DNA of 64,000 nt from Pyronema omphalodes. Lineage: Eukaryota; Ascomycota; Pezizomycetes; Pezizales; Pyronemataceae. The DNA is taken from NCBI GenBank assembly GCA_024516155.1, contig JAJJXM010000013.1, forward strand, positions 310,001 to 374,000, in the 5' to 3' direction. The notes under the pieces are model-generated. The model had not been told where the DNA came from, made no database searches, and saw nothing but the letters and a program-made list of their open reading frames with translations. How positions within the stretch are numbered: position 1 is the first letter of the stretch; the number at the start of each line of letters is the position of its first letter. This document shows, one piece after another, positions 35,178-47,770 of this stretch. The translations under genes were made by a program, and so were the position numbers.

Positions 35178-35760
35178 AAAACTACAGTATCCGGGATTCC
35201 GTCTGGTCACCCACGACAGTACTAGCCGGACGATATCATGCTTAAATAGCGCAGAGCGGACGGGATGCGTTGTATTCATGATTCTATGACCGTAGCTGCT
35301 ATAGGAGTCACGGTTGTAACCATTGACCCTCTTTCTATCCCGCTTTAACTCTCTGTTGTTGTTTTTCTTTTACTCTCCTCACTTGCTCGCCCTCCTTAAG
35401 CTTGACCACCTCAAATCCTGTAGAAGTGCCCTAAGGCCTTAGAGCCTAGGTGGAGGTTGGTGGTAATCTGGCAGATTCTCAGGCGAAAAGCCTTACTTGT
35501 TTGCTGTAGTTAGGACTTCATCCGACAATCACATACGCATCCACCACCTCCACCTTGTCTTCTTCTCTCACGTTCTTTCCCCACTCTCGTGATTTCTTCT
35601 CAGAAATCTCCGGTCCTCTTTCCCTATCGTCCCAGAGAGGAAAGCCACCAAAGGCTCCAACAATCCACGAGGCCACTTGGCCAGTGCTCTGCACCAACAT
35701 CTGATATTCCCCGTCCGCCCACCTCATTGCCTTAATTAACTTCGAATAGCTGGGAAGATT
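35178..35760. repeat. Left arm of a 580-bp inverted repeat (5S + RING upstream block)
   Basis: Reverse-complement match to about 52680-53267: a 5S gene, a diverged linker (35300-35380), then the RING upstream block and the first part of a RING copy. The 17 kb between the arms holds RING copy 6, the transposon nest, X copy E and RING copy 4. Confidence 0.8.
35182..35296 (-). rRNA. 5S ribosomal RNA gene, copy 1
   Basis: Minus strand. It shows the conserved 5S landmarks ATCCCGTCCGCTC, TTAAGC, TAGTAC and GTGGGTGACCA, then GGAATCCC. The ends CTACGGT and ACTGTAG form the terminal helix. A long T run (A run on the plus strand at 35173-35181) follows as Pol III terminator. Compared with the copy at 53144 it lacks one C in the CCCG just before the 3' end, so it is 1-2 nt shorter. 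The 5S genes are dispersed, as in Neurospora. Confidence 0.85.
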
Positions 35761-36086
35761 TCTGCTAACCTACATTTACTTTTTGCTCATGTAATTTCGT
35801 TTTCTTCCACGCTCTGTTTCTTTTGAGTTATCATCTAATCCAATCTGAAGGCTTGTTTGAATCGGGATCATACTGATTTTGGGAGAGGATATTGAGCCAT
35901 CATAATTGATGTTGAGACAGATATTAGAACCAAGTCTATAGATCCCCGTGCGGCGGGATATTGTTCGTGCTGCCACATGGCCGGTACTGTGGTTGAAACG
36001 AACCAAGGCCACTTAAAATGTGGCTGTCTCAACAACAAGTTCGACTTGGAAACATCATGCCAATGTTCCGATGAACCGGCTGTGGT

Positions 36087-36381
36087 GTGGAGGAGATGTG
36101 CTGCTCAATTTGTTTGGAGGAGTACAAGATCGGTAGTGAGATTAGGAAGCTTGAGCCCTGCCAGAACTGTTTACAAAAATCCGGCATCGACAAGGTAATG
36201 ACCGAACAGCTCATCGAACAAAGGCTCATGCTGATGGTGGTTACAGTGGTTAAGCACGTACGAAAACAACTGCCCTATTTGCCGGGAGTGTGTATTGCCT
36301 GTGATGGAAGGCTATACGGATATCATACCGGCTAGCCACAGGAGATGGTCCAAGATGGAGTGGTGTAGGAGTTATTATTAA
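36087..36381 (+). pseudogene. Degenerate RING copy 6
   Basis: Exon end 36087-36194, 52-nt intron (36195-36246), last exon 36247-36381. It reads CSICLEEYKIGSEIRKLEPC and, after the intron, WLSTYENNCPICRECVLP. The middle zinc ligands are lost: CQNCLQKSG replaces C-x-H-x2-H-x2-C. The splice positions and GYTDIIPAS end match the family. The upstream block of this copy is at 35380-35760. Probably non-functional as a RING. Confidence 0.6.
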
Positions 36382-36917
36382 ATCAAAGAAACGGATAGTG
36401 CTGACGCGATGTGATGTCTGGAATTTTGTGTCTTTATTATTGAGGGATGACAGCTGAGAGGGCCTCCTGTAATTGTGTTCTACGCGGCTTATGTAATATT
36501 AAACTCTTGATAATATGCATCCTGTTACAGCCAAAGCTAGCATATCTTTCTTGCGTGACATGAGTATACGTTGTCGATGGAAGCCATATCCTACTGTTTG
36601 GCGAGTACAGCGGGACGTTCTTGATCAACCAAGAAAATAGCGACAAACAACATTTGTTGCCAGAACGTCAACTAGATCTATATTCGATTCTGATTCGAAT
36701 AAAAAACTCTTGCAGTCATTACATCCTGGGCCATGGATATTACCAGCCGGGCTGACATCAGTAAAGTAGACATTATGGTCAATACTGCACCTGTGTAGGT
36801 CGGACATATCATTTCGTTCGGGGGCTGCTACGTGATGGCTTAAATTATTGCAAAGGGTTTGGAGCTACAGAATCTTGGCAAGTCTTGCCATATCATGTAA
36901 TCCCGATAAATAATTTA
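36382..36917. other. No gene seen
   Basis: Spacer between RING copy 6 and the MULE. Nothing recognised. Confidence 0.4.
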
Positions 36918-37004
36918 CGGAAATTATGCAGGATGCCCCCGAAAAAACACGAAATTTGCAAGATACCCCTCTATGCAGGATGCCCCTCGCTTAAGTGGAG
37001 CACC
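36918..37004 (+). repeat. Left TIR of the MULE (core)
   Basis: Matches the reverse complement of 47771-47853 with a few indels, for example GAAAAAACACG versus GAAAAACGCG. Confidence 0.88.
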
Positions 37005-37130
37005 CCCCATGTTTAGAACAGCGCCTACAGCACCGGGCTACAGAATGTCCACGTGTTTTTTTTTTTTTTTTTTCTTGCTTGCAGGTGAAGATTTGTTTCC
37101 ACTTCTGTATTCATCGTGAACAACAAAAAC

Positions 37131-38869
37131 ATGGAGCGCTCAAGTTCAATGACGACCAGCATCGATTCACACGCCACTGACCCCGATCTCTCCTCTACAT
37201 GCTCTACACCTTGGAGATGATTTTCCCACATTTTCCGAGTTCAAACTGGCTATCCACAAGTGGGCCGTTGACATGCGGTTCGACATTCGCTTTGCAAAAT
37301 CCGATCGCAAGCGAAATGTTGTGAAATGCCGACACTCATCACAATGTCCATTCCACGTCAGAGCAACCTGGCAGGTGCATCTTGAACGGGTAAACTGATC
37401 CTTCCCACCTTACTAGCCCGTGAGAATTCATACAACAACGATACTGCTGCTGTCATGATAGCTGACAATAACCTTCTCTGATAGGTCGTGATCACCGCGC
37501 TGAATGCACAACACACAGCCTGCATTGGTGCGCAGCTAAAACAACGAGCCCCGGTAAACACCACACGGTTCCTGAAGGAGGCCGTTCCTGAAGCTGTTGC
37601 AATCACCCCCACAACAAAACCTAGTGATATCGATCCGCCATTCAACACCATTTCCGACAGAAGATCAATTACCAAGCTGCCCACGAAGTTCTCAACATAC
37701 TGAAAAAGAACAACATCCATTATGAGCGTGAAGAGTTCAACATGCTTCCGGCCTACATCGAGGTATGAAACAGGCTGACCACCTAATGGATGGTTTGTGC
37801 TGCAGCGAAATGAGGATACAGAGCGTTTTGAGCGTGTCTTCATTAGTCCATCTGCCTGTCGGGCTTCCTTTCGGACCTGCATGCTCTTGTTGCATGTGAT
37901 GGCACCTTCACAAAATCCAAATTCCGTCAAACATTGTTGTTCGCTGTGACACTTGATGGAAATGATGAGGTCCTTGTCTTAGCATGGGCTGTGGTTGAAA
38001 GTGAGAATGAGCAATCGTGGACTTTTTTCCTCAGGGAGCTTAACTGGTATATATACCCCATGACGGCTACCAATTGCAGACAGTTTTGTTAACGTTGCTG
38101 GTTAGTGCAATTCCAGAGATAAACCAACCGGATGTGACGTTAATTAGCGACCGCGATAAAGGTCTCATGGCCGCTGATTCCATCTACGATCGTTCGCAAC
38201 GTGCCCACTGCTGTCAGCACATTGCAGACAACATCCAGACGCAATTTGGAATGGCTGCGCGTTCACTGTTCTGGACTGTTGCAAGAGCTAGAACCGAAGC
38301 AGATTACAGCCGGGCATTAGCTGCGATGCAACAAGACAAACCGCGTGCAGCACAATACCTCGCCGAGATTCCACGCCGACAATATGCCACAGCCTTCTTT
38401 CCTGCGCGTCGCTTCGGCCACCTCACTTCAAACATTGTGGAATCTGCCAACGCTCTTTACCTGGATGAGCGGGAACTGCCAATTCTGGATATGCTGGATG
38501 GGATTTGGCACAAGGAAATGAATCGCCGAGCCATGCGGATGCAGAAAGCGATCAAACATGCCGAAGAGCAGCCACTGACTCCATGGGGTTATGCAAGGTT
38601 TCAGGAAGCGAACTTTTTTGGGCGAGGAAATGATGTGTTGCTGCAGTGCCCGATGCGCGGCATTGGCACGGTGATTCAACGTGATAACCGTCGGTTCCAG
38701 GTGGATCTTCAGGCGCGCTCTTGCAGCTGCAAGCGTTTCCTCGACACTGATATCCCTTGCGGGCATGCCCTTAGCATAATCTATGCTTGTAACCGCACTC
38801 CGGCAGAATACTTCCCCGAATACATCAAAGCCGCCACCTGGGTCAGCACCTACTCGCATCAAAACTTTC
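37131..38869 (+). pseudogene. MULE transposase, main part
   Basis: Several frames and likely introns. An N-terminal DNA-binding-type region (FSEFKLAIHKWAVDMRF, KCRHSSQCPFHVRATW) is followed by the DDE core: VACDGTF (first Asp, near 37900), LISDRDKGL (second Asp, near 38145) with HCCQHIADN following. The SWIM zinc finger CSCKRFLDTDIPCGH lies at about 38727-38770. Long intact frame from about 38074 to the gypsy insertion point at 38869. The product would bind the TIRs and cut and paste the element; it is now split by gypsy and has upstream frame changes. Confidence 0.85.
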
Positions 38870-39240
38870 TGTCAGGGACACGAGAACGGACGTTCAAGGG
38901 ACACACTGAACACTACCGGCAAGAGGGACTAGGCAGGTTCCGGAACGGGGAACGGCAGGACAAGGACCGAAGTGCTCGTCAGACAGACGGCACACTAAGC
39001 AGGGACAGGGACAAGGACAAGAGTGACGTAGGACTTAGGAGAGGAAATCTTATATTAGGATCAAGGAGAAGACACAAGACGTTCGATGGAGAATCTCGAC
39101 AACGGGGAGGCAAGCCTCCTTATGTACAAAGGGGCGGCCAGCACTCTTGCTGGGCCGTCATACAATCATCGCTACATGAGCTTCCGTTCTCCATCGATTC
39201 AACTGCGACGCCACAGCTCTCCAGCTCGTGGTACGTCATC
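38870..39240 (-). repeat. Gypsy 3' LTR, outer part
   Basis: Matches 46647-47016 of the other LTR with scattered differences (for example GGTTCCGGAACGGGG versus GGTTTCCGGGACCGGGG). It is interrupted at 39240 by the LINE. Confidence 0.9.
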
Positions 39241-41133
39241 CATTTGATTTGATTTGATTTGATTTTAATCATACACCGATCGAGGCCTCTAAGGCCTATG
39301 CGGGAGCTAAGTATCCGTTTTTCCTGTCCTCGCGGTTTAAACCGCCTAACGAGGCAACCCAATCTCCTTGTCCCCAGACTCCCCAGTTAGAAAAATAGAT
39401 ATACGCAAAAGCAAACAACCGAAAAACACAAAAAAAAAACACTTTCGTACACAGTCTAGACAAACCCCGTACAGAAAACACGTGACACCAAACTTGAGCC
39501 AGCAATAACCGCCTTGCCGTACAACCACTAAAAGAATTCAGAGAAAAGAAAAACAACCCCGCAATCCCGTGAATCTCCATCTCCAGGCCACCAACCCCAG
39601 CCTATTCGTAGCGCCTGCCAATCTCCGTGGCTGCTAAATACTCCAACAACACCTTCGTATAGCGATCGTCGCTAAACAGATCCACCGCTTTGAGCCTTGC
39701 TCGTGGTCTCCAGCTCCTGCCCTTAATGGCATCCACCTCTTTCTTTAGTACTGCGTACTCACGCCTCCAGCGGTGACACTCTCCGAACAGGTGTCCCCGA
39801 GTTTGTCGGACATTAGACGTGCACCACCAGCAGACGTCGGATTCTTTCTTTTTCACTCGAACGAGGTGGGTGCCAATAAGGGCATGTCCGGACGCAAGTT
39901 GGAGGAATACTGCAGAGCGGCGTTTAGGGAGAGAGCGGAGGGAGTCTCGCAAGCCCCATGTTTTGCGGGGACGGAAAGAACGGCTGTCTTTGGCTCGTTG
40001 CGATATCCATCGCTTGGTAATGTCGCGGCGGGTTTCAGTGGCTATGCGGTTGAGGTGGGCGAGTGATACCTCATGGGGGACCAAGCACTCGGGGGGTCGC
40101 ACCTCATCAGGCGCAGGGCAGGACATCGGTGGCGGGTACCCAACTTTGCTGCGGCGTCATGCTTCGTTTTCGGTGATCCCGCAGTGGCCTGGGACCCAGT
40201 GGAATTCGACGGAGATGTCGCTGTTCCGGCGTAGCCAGCGGACCTCGTCGGCGATCAGCCGAGTGACGGATTGTCCTGGGCCTGGTTCGTCGGACTCCAG
40301 ACGTCGGAGGGCTGCTTGGGCATCCGAAAAGATGGTGACGAGCGGGGGGGGTTTAAGGATGACCCTGTCGAGGAAGCGATTGTCCCAGAGCTCTTTGAGG
40401 GCACGGTACATTGCGAACAGCTCGGCGTCGAACACCTCGGTGTGACGGCCTAGGTAGTGGTGAGAGCTGGTAAGCACACCGTCGACGTATCTCACGAGGC
40501 CCGATCCGGTGTGGTCATCCATGCGGGACCCATCTGTCCAAATGCATATGGAGTTGAGGGTCCTCCAGTTTTTGGCGTAGGCTTCCGCTTCCGCTCGGGG
40601 GGCGATGGTGACGTTGCACCACTGACGGTGGGGGTCGACGTGGTGGACAGGTTCAGCGGACGCAAAACCAGAACGGGTCACGCGCGGAGTGAGGTTGCGG
40701 ATGACCATGGCTGTCGGTGTGGGGCGATTGGGGTCGGTGCTGACTGGCGGGAGCGGCCGAGTGATAAGCCGTGATCGGAATCGTGCTTCCCGACCCCGAA
40801 CAATGGCTTCTGCCGGGCGAGTGGCTCCTTCAGCGAAGAGGAAGGCAAGGGGAGTCGTGCGCAGGCACCCCGTAACGGCGCGGGCCTGTTTGTTGAGCAG
40901 GAGCTGGAGACGAGAGAACCTGCCGGCATCTCGGGTGGGAAGGCGACGAGCAGCGTGGATTTCCGCGCCGTAAGTGGCCACGGATTAAACGACTGCTTGT
41001 TGGATGTTTGCAGTGCTGCCCGGGGGTAGACCCTGGGAGCGGCAGAGGCGAGCGAGGCGGGCGTGTTGCTGACGGGCCCGGGTGAGCCACTTCTGGTGGT
41101 GATTCAGGGTGAGCTTGGGATCCAGCCAGACAT
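39241..41133 (-). mobile_element. 5'-truncated LINE inserted in the gypsy LTR
   Basis: On the minus strand, ending in a short (AAATC)n-type tail (TTGATTTGATTTG at 39243 on the plus strand). It begins inside the reverse transcriptase C-terminal region (VWLDPKLTLNHHQKWL), so the 5' part was lost on insertion, as usual for target-primed reverse transcription. The LTR resumes at CATCATCAATCAG. Any target duplication is only 3-4 bases. Confidence 0.88.
39602..40981 (-). pseudogene. LINE ORF2 C-terminal: RNase H and zinc knuckle
   Basis: The RNase H domain is clear: ICIWTDGSR, VFDAELFAMYRALKEL, VTIFSDAQAALRRL and FHWVPGHCGITENEA. After ENEA one TGA (40157-40159) interrupts the frame, which then continues without shift (KVGYPPPMSCPAPDEVRPP) to a CCHC-like knuckle CWWCTSNVRQTRGHLFGEC and ends GRRYE. 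RNase H at this position suggests the Tad/I-type LINEs. The TGA could come from a CGA by C to T change. Confidence 0.85.
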
Positions 41134-41292
41134 CATCAATCAGTCCCTCAGTCAACATGGCACGGCACACACAACAACACAATCAACACAACGGCAACAC
41201 AACACGGCAAGACAACGGCACGATGTCAATCAACAACCACGACAACATGATGACGCAACACAACGGCTCGTCAGCCGTGTGCCGTGGTGACA
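41134..41292 (-). repeat. Gypsy 3' LTR, inner part
   Basis: Matches 47021-47174, with CAACA/ACACA repeats. It has GTGGTGACA where the other LTR has GTGACA. Confidence 0.9.
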
Positions 41293-41302
41293 GTACCCCC
41301 CG

Positions 41303-44300
41303 TTAGGCTCGAGTTCCTACGAGAGGAGAAGGTTTGTCTGGGTATAACTGGTGAAATCTCTCAGCGGCCTCAGTTTCGGATAGGTTCGTTTCCGGTTCCC
41401 AGGTTGGAGAGTCATGGCCGGTCCACTTGACGAGGTACTGCAGGTTTCCTCTTGACCAACGGCTATCCAGAATTTCATCCACGAACCATTCTTCTTCGCC
41501 GTCTACTACTACCGGTAGGGGCGGTGGAATAATCTGGCCAGGGAGGGGGTCCGAAGGGGCTGGGTTTAGTAGGGACACGGGGAAGGTCCTGTGGTGTTTC
41601 ATGGTCTCCGGTATATCCAATTCATAGGCGTGGGATCCAATAGGCCGTAACACGGTGAAGGGGCCTAGGTGTTTGTTTTCTAGTTTCTTTGAGGGGCGGC
41701 GGGTTCTTAGGTTGCGGGCGTCCAGCCATACCAGGTCTCCTGGTTTGAAGACCGGCGCGGGAGTCGGGAATTGTCTGCGGCTTCTATGTGGCGGGCTTGG
41801 GCGTATTCATTTCCGAACGTAAGACGTCATGGATGTGTGACATCCTTTCTGCTACCTCGTTCGCTTTCACTTCCTCAGGATTGTCGGTCCTGATTTCCAG
41901 TTCGAAAGAGCACTTGGGGTGTCGACCATATATAGCGTAGAACGGAGACAGCGACGTGTATCCGATACTTGGTTATTTGCAGGCAAATTCTGCCAGTGGT
42001 AAAAATTTCTTCCAATCGTCTTGTAAATAACAGACGTACGCGCGGAGATATTGCTCCGTAACCGCGTTAATTCTCTCTGTTTGGCCGTCGGTTTGGGGAT
42101 GAAAGGCCGTACTCGTGGCAATTTCGATACCCATGCAATTCGCCAAGTGTTTCCAGAAATGGGCCACAAATTGCTGGACCGCGGTCGGACACTACTGTGT
42201 CTGGTAGGCCGTGTAGTTTGAATACGTTTCCAGGAAGAGTTGCGCGAGCCTTCTGCGTCTATCGTGGAATGACAGGGCACTAAGTGCCGCTGTTTCGTTA
42301 GTCGGCAAACGATCGCACATATTGCGTCGAAGCCTTCTGATGTCGGTAATCCAGTGAACAAAATCCACCGATATATTCTGCCAAGGGTGGTGCGGAACCG
42401 GTAGGGGCTTCAGGGTTCCATAGGGTGCGTGGCGGGTAGCCTTTGTTCTTTTACAGGTGTGGCAATTTCGGACGAATTGGTCCACATCTTTTCTCATCGA
42501 GGGCCAGTAATAATTCCGGGCGAGGAGTTCGAAAGTCTTCGCACGGCCCGGGTGTCCCATGGTGGGGGGGTCGTGGTGATCTTGCAGTAGTTTCAATCGT
42601 AGCTTATCCAGCGCGGGGACATAGAGGCAATCTCGGTAGTACAATCTGTTTTCTAACACGGAGCAATCGGCGAGCGATATGTCCTTACAGATTTGTGTGC
42701 CATCTTCCAGCATTCCCAACACTCGGTTGGGGAATGAATCTGTCTTAGTAGCCCTCTGTGAACAGGAGGTCTACTTCGGAAGGTGCGAGTTTCATTGGCG
42801 GGGTCATGCATAACTGAAAGTTCTGTGGCTTCAGAACAGCTTGCTGGTTCGTCAGTATGCGTTCGTCTCCCTCTTCCGGGAGGTCGGCGGCTCTTCTTGT
42901 CAGGGCGTCCGGTTTTCCTCCCAACGTTCCCGGTCGATAGGTGATCACAAAGTTAAACCGAGACAGGAACTCGGACCAGCGTGCTTGTCGTCTATTCAGC
43001 AGCTTTGTCGTCATGAAGTATTCGAGATTCTTGTGATCCGTCAATACTTTTATAGGGAAGGCGGAGCCCTCTAAATGGGGACGCCATTCCTCAAACAACG
43101 AACTATTGCCAGTAGTTCTTTGTCGTAGATTTCGTAGTTGCATTCTGCCGGGGAATGCTTCTTGGAATAAAATGCGACGGGGTGTAACACGTTATCGTCG
43201 TCGTATTGTGATAAAACTCCAGCGGACACATAGTCAGATGCGTCTGTTCTACTACAATCGGTTTCTCGTAGTCGAAAGTGCTTGAGGAATAGGTGCTGAT
43301 GTAAATGCCTCCTTCAGTCGGTCGAAGGCGCTCTGCTGATCTTTACCCCAGACAAAGGGGATTGCTTTACCATCTTTCTTCTTGGTCAGAGCTGTCAGCG
43401 GGGAGACCACTTTGGAGTAGTCTTTGATAAATCTTCGGTAGAAATTCGCGAAGCCTAGGAACTCTTGACTTGTTTCAAATTGGTTGGTTCCTTCCAATCT
43501 CTCACTGTGGCTACTTTGGAATCCATCATGCGCGCGCCGTCGCGGCCGATGTTGTAGCCCAGGTACTGTACTTCTGCCTTAGCAAACTTACACTTCTCTG
43601 GCTTCAAGTGCAGTTTTCTTGTTTGAGTCGTTCCAAGATCTTTCGGACGTGTGAGGTGTGATCGGACTTTGTTTCGGAGAATACGAGGATATCAGTCCAA
43701 GTATGCCGTACAAAACTGGTCTAGGTATGGTCTCAGGACATCATTTATAAATGCCTGGAATCGGCAGGCGCGTTGGTGAGCCCAAAGGGCATCACTTTCG
43801 ATTCAAACAGGCCGTACCGTGTGCGGAAAGGCCGTCTTCCATTCTTCGCCCTCTGCCATTCTGATAAGGTTGATAAGCGCTGCGGACATCAAGGGTCGTA
43901 AAGTATTGAGCTTTGGAAAGATTCATCATCGTTTCCTGTATCAATGGCAGCGGGTACCGGTTCTTCTCGGTACCTTCATTCAGTCTTCGGTAGTCGACAC
44001 ACAGGCGTAGGGATCCGTCTGATTTTTTCACGAATAATATCGGCGAGGCGGCTGGTGATTGGGAGCGTTGTATAAATCCTTTCTCCAAATTCTCATCGAG
44101 CCATGTTTTCAGCGTCTGCAACTCGTTGCGTGACAGCGAGTATAACGGGCCAAAGGGCGGAACGAATCCCTCTTTCAGTGGGATCTTGTGGTCGTAGGGT
44201 CGGTGCGGGGGAGTTCCTTCGCGTTGACCTCCTTGAATAAATCGAGGTAGTCATGATACTCCTCCGGGGATCATGTCTTTCAGTTCGTCCGTCCGTGAGG

Positions 44301-46611
44301 GGGGGCTTGTCTTGTAGAGGCGACTGGTGATCTCGTCCAACGATAGCGAGAACACTGTCAGGCTTTCGTCTTCTACCATTTCCTTGAAGTCGGTGATGGT
44401 TAGACTTGAGATCTCTATTGGGGGTTCGTCCGGGGGATCGGGGACCGAGTCTTCCAACTCCGGCAAGGGGTTTGTGTCGGGCTCGTGGACAGCGGGAGGG
44501 GGCCTCGAGTCCAGGACCTCGACACCGGTTGTGCTCACAGGCAACGGGGTGCAGTTCCTTAGGCAGTATTGGGAGTCGAAGCTTACAGTGTTGGAACTGA
44601 AGCTTATTGTTACATCGTGTTTTCTTCAACCAAGGGATACCCAACACCACCGGGGTAGTGACCCAGCTTGGTGACAAACATGGGAAGGGTTTCCGAGTGA
44701 CCAGTTGATGGTACACTCTACTTGGGCGAGGTGTGTTATTTTTCCTGAGGATATGGGGCGGCCGTCGATAACTTCGACCGTTCGGGCGGTGGATAGGGGG
44801 TTAGGGGGAGTTTGTGATGGCGGTGCGAAATTGCGGTCAACAAAGGCGATACCAGTGGCGCCGCAGTCAACGAGCGCTACTGTTTTCACGGAGCGGTTAT
44901 TGGAAAACAAGGAACAGGAGAGGACAAGGTGTTTGCATTCTAACTTTCCAGTAAAACTTGCGCCCGATAATAGCAATGTATCAGCAATAATATTCCCACC
45001 AGCGGCAGAGCCATCTTCTTGCAGCTGGTTTATTCTTTCCCGACACTTCTTCTTCAGCATCCCCTAATTCCACACTCGCCACTTTAACATTCGTCTTGGC
45101 GGGGCACGACGCAGCCATGTGGCCGAGGCCACCGCAGTAGAGGCAACGTCCTTCTGATAGGCGGGTCGCGCGCTCCTGTGCCGACAGTTTCTGACGGGGT
45201 CCCTGGGCCGGGGTTTGCTTGCTGGAGGAGGCGGTGGTGGCTTGGGTAGCGGGGGTGGGGCGACTGGTGGTGGGGGTGGCGGTGGTAGTGGTCTTAACTT
45301 GGCCGCGGTTGGTACGCAGCTTGCGGAGGTTTTCAAGTGCCCTTAATTGGGAGTCCAATTTTTGACACTGTTCGACGAATTCGTGCATCGTGGTGGTGGG
45401 CGGGGCACCAACCAACTTCTCGTGTAGCTCAAGGGACAGGCCAGTTACGCAGGGCATCCATGGTGGCGGCTTCGTCCCAGCCTAACTCTGGCGACTAGGC
45501 GGGAGAACTCTGCATAGTAGTCCGAAAATTCGCGGTTGTTCTGTCGGAGATTCTGTAGTTTGAAACGAGCCGTTGCGCGCTCGTCCGGGTCTCCGAAGGT
45601 ACGCTGTAAAATTTTAATGACGTCCTCGACGTCGTTGAGAGCCCAGCGGTTGCCTTTTCCTTGATAGTAAGGAAGAATCTGTTCCAGGGCGCGTCCGCGG
45701 AGGCGGGCCCATGGCGTAAGAAATCCGTTTATGGGGGGTCGGGAAACGTAGTTCATCGCTCACTAACTTGATACGAAGCAAGGAGACAAAGCGGCGGAGG
45801 TCCTCCCTGTTGGACCCGTCGAAGGTTGGCGGATCCGAGATTTTGTCTCCGGTTACGCGGATGCCGGGGGAGGCGAGTAGCGCGTTGATGAGTTCACGCT
45901 GGCGGGTGAGCTCTTTCTCGTAGTAGTGGATTTCGTTTGTATCGGCTTGTTCCTCCGGGGTTAGGAGGATCTCGGGGTCACGGGGGGGGGGTCTAGGGAT
46001 TGGTGCGATTATCGCGGGGGCGGGGGGCTGCGGCTGCGGCTGTGGTAGGGGGTGCGGCGGCTCGCGGTGCTGGTTCTGGGCCGTTCGGGTAGACCTGGAC
46101 GGAGCCAGTCTGGATCACGACAGGGGGAATGGGGGCAGGGGTGGGAGCTTCCGGAGCGCGGGAGGCGACAGGGCTGGATACCCGAGTGCTGTTACGGGAG
46201 CCGGGGGTTTCCGCGAGGTCGTTTAAGAGATAACCCGTGGGGTGGTCCTGAGCGTCTAAGATGGATTGTGCGAGTTGTTTGGTAAAGGTGAGCGGTTCAT
46301 GGCCGTCAGGGAACTGGGTCATGGCGGCGGCGTTCACAATTTGTTGCCAGTGTCCTTCGTCAATAAGTTTAATATGCATTCTGGCGGGCTCTGAGGATTG
46401 GCTTGAGTCTGATGGTGCGGCGGATGTGCTCCTGATAAGTGTAGTCCTGGAGTTGCCAGCGGACCACAAGGTAGCAGTTATTTTCTGCTCGTCGGATGGT
46501 TCTTCGCACTGCGCCAGCGAATCTGTCGGGGATCCCAAAGGTTTCGTGTAAGGTGTGCGTTTCAAGAGCTTGTTTTAGTGCGTAGGTCCAGGCAGAACCG
46601 GTGCGGTTCAT
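41303..46611 (-). CDS. Gypsy gag-pol polyprotein with chromodomain, multiple frame breaks
   Basis: From 46611: Gag ([17 protein letters not shown] ... [15 protein letters not shown]), CCHC knuckle [14 protein letters not shown], protease with [14 protein letters not shown] (Cys where Ser or Thr is usual), reverse transcriptase ([31 protein letters not shown]), RNase H ([11 protein letters not shown] equivalent [15 protein letters not shown]), integrase zinc region ([18 protein letters not shown]) and core ([16 protein letters not shown]), and a terminal chromodomain ([27 protein letters not shown]). At least eight frame changes occur along 5.3 kb. The chromodomain is expected to steer integration to heterochromatin. 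Confidence 0.87.
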
Positions 46612-46646
46612 GCGTGTCGGTTGAATAGTTAATCGATCGAACGTAA

Positions 46647-47174
46647 TGTCAGGGACACGAGAACGGACGTTCAAGGGACACACTGAACACTACCGGCAAG
46701 AGGGACTAGGCAGGTTTCCGGGACCGGGGAACGGCAGGACAAGGACCGAAGTGCTCGTCCGACGGACGCACGCTAAACAGGACAGGGACAAGGACAAGAG
46801 TGACGTAGGACTTAGGAGAAGAAATCTTATATTAGGATCAAGGAGAAGACACAAGACGTTCGATGGAGAATCTCGACAACGGGGAGGCAAGCCTCCTTAT
46901 GTACAAAGGGGCGGCCAGCACTCTTGCTGGGCCGTCATACAATCATCGCTACATGAGCTTCCGTTCTCCATCGATTCAACTGCGACGCCACCGCTCTCCA
47001 GCTTGTTGGTACGTCATCCATCATCAATCAGTCTCTCAGTCAACATGGCACGGCACACAACAACACAACAACACAACGGCAACACAACACGGCAAGACAA
47101 CGGCACGATGTCAATCAACAACCACGACAACATGATGACGCAACACAACGGCTCGTCAGCCGTGTGCCGTGACA
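46647..47174 (-). repeat. Gypsy 5' LTR
   Basis: 528 bp. Its left edge TGTCAGGG and right edge GCCGTGACA are intact; the MULE sequence resumes after CTTTC. Confidence 0.92.
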
Positions 47175-47490
47175 CTTTCCACAGGTTGACATAGAACATG
47201 TTAAACACATCTACCGGGATGGTAGAATGATCGGCGACAACAGCGATGGAAGTGATGATAGCGACAGTAGTGGGTTGTCGGAGCCACCACTTGACAATTG
47301 CAATGCTCCCTGGACGCGCGCATTGCGTGGGCGGCCACAAAAACAACGGAAGCGCAGAGGTCATGCTAGGCAGTTTAGGAGACCATCTTCTAGAGCCGTA
47401 CCTAACATCCCCGACCGTGCCCCTGCACGTTGTACCGTATGCAACAGGACTGGTCACTATGCCAGCACCTGTGCCAACCCACATTCATGA
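47175..47490 (+). pseudogene. MULE transposase, C-terminal part
   Basis: Continues the frame interrupted at 38869: VDIEHVKHIYRDGRM, an acidic Ser/Asp stretch, a basic region (RGRPQKQRKRRGHARQF) and a CCHC zinc knuckle CTVCNRTGHYASTC, a common tail of MULE transposases. The stop is at about 47488-47490. Confidence 0.85.
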
Positions 47491-47770
47491 TTATTGTACT
47501 AGTTGGAGTACGGGGAAAGCAGTTATCTGCGTGGGAAATCTTATTTTACTTCATGCAATGTATTTAGAATGAATAGAGAATGTATTTGAAATGTTTCGTC
47601 TTTTACTTCAAAAAATCATGCAACTGTGAAGGCAAAAAACAAAAAAAAAAAAAAAAAAAACAGAGAACACGCGATAGAATTTGGCGCAGAAGTGGATTCA
47701 AAATTTCATCTGCAAGTAAGGAAAAAAAGATGCGTGAAAGATTTGGCGCCCGGCGTGAAGGCGGGTATGC

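Larger units (their letters stand above)
38870..47174 (-). mobile_element. Ty3/gypsy chromovirus inserted in the MULE transposase
   Basis: On the minus strand. LTRs begin TGTCAGGGACACG and end in TGACA or GTGACA; the 5-bp target duplication is CTTTC (38865-38869 and 47175-47179). The right (5') LTR is 46647-47174; the left (3') LTR is 38870-39240 plus 41134-41292, split by a LINE. A G-rich polypurine tract lies next to the left LTR (plus strand GTACCCCCCGTTAGG at 41293). The chromodomain at the end of Pol places it among chromoviruses. Confidence 0.93.

Noticed and set aside
37358..37930. 190-codon minus-strand frame in the MULE
   Set aside because: It is antisense to the transposase coding region, which has the recognisable motifs on the plus strand.
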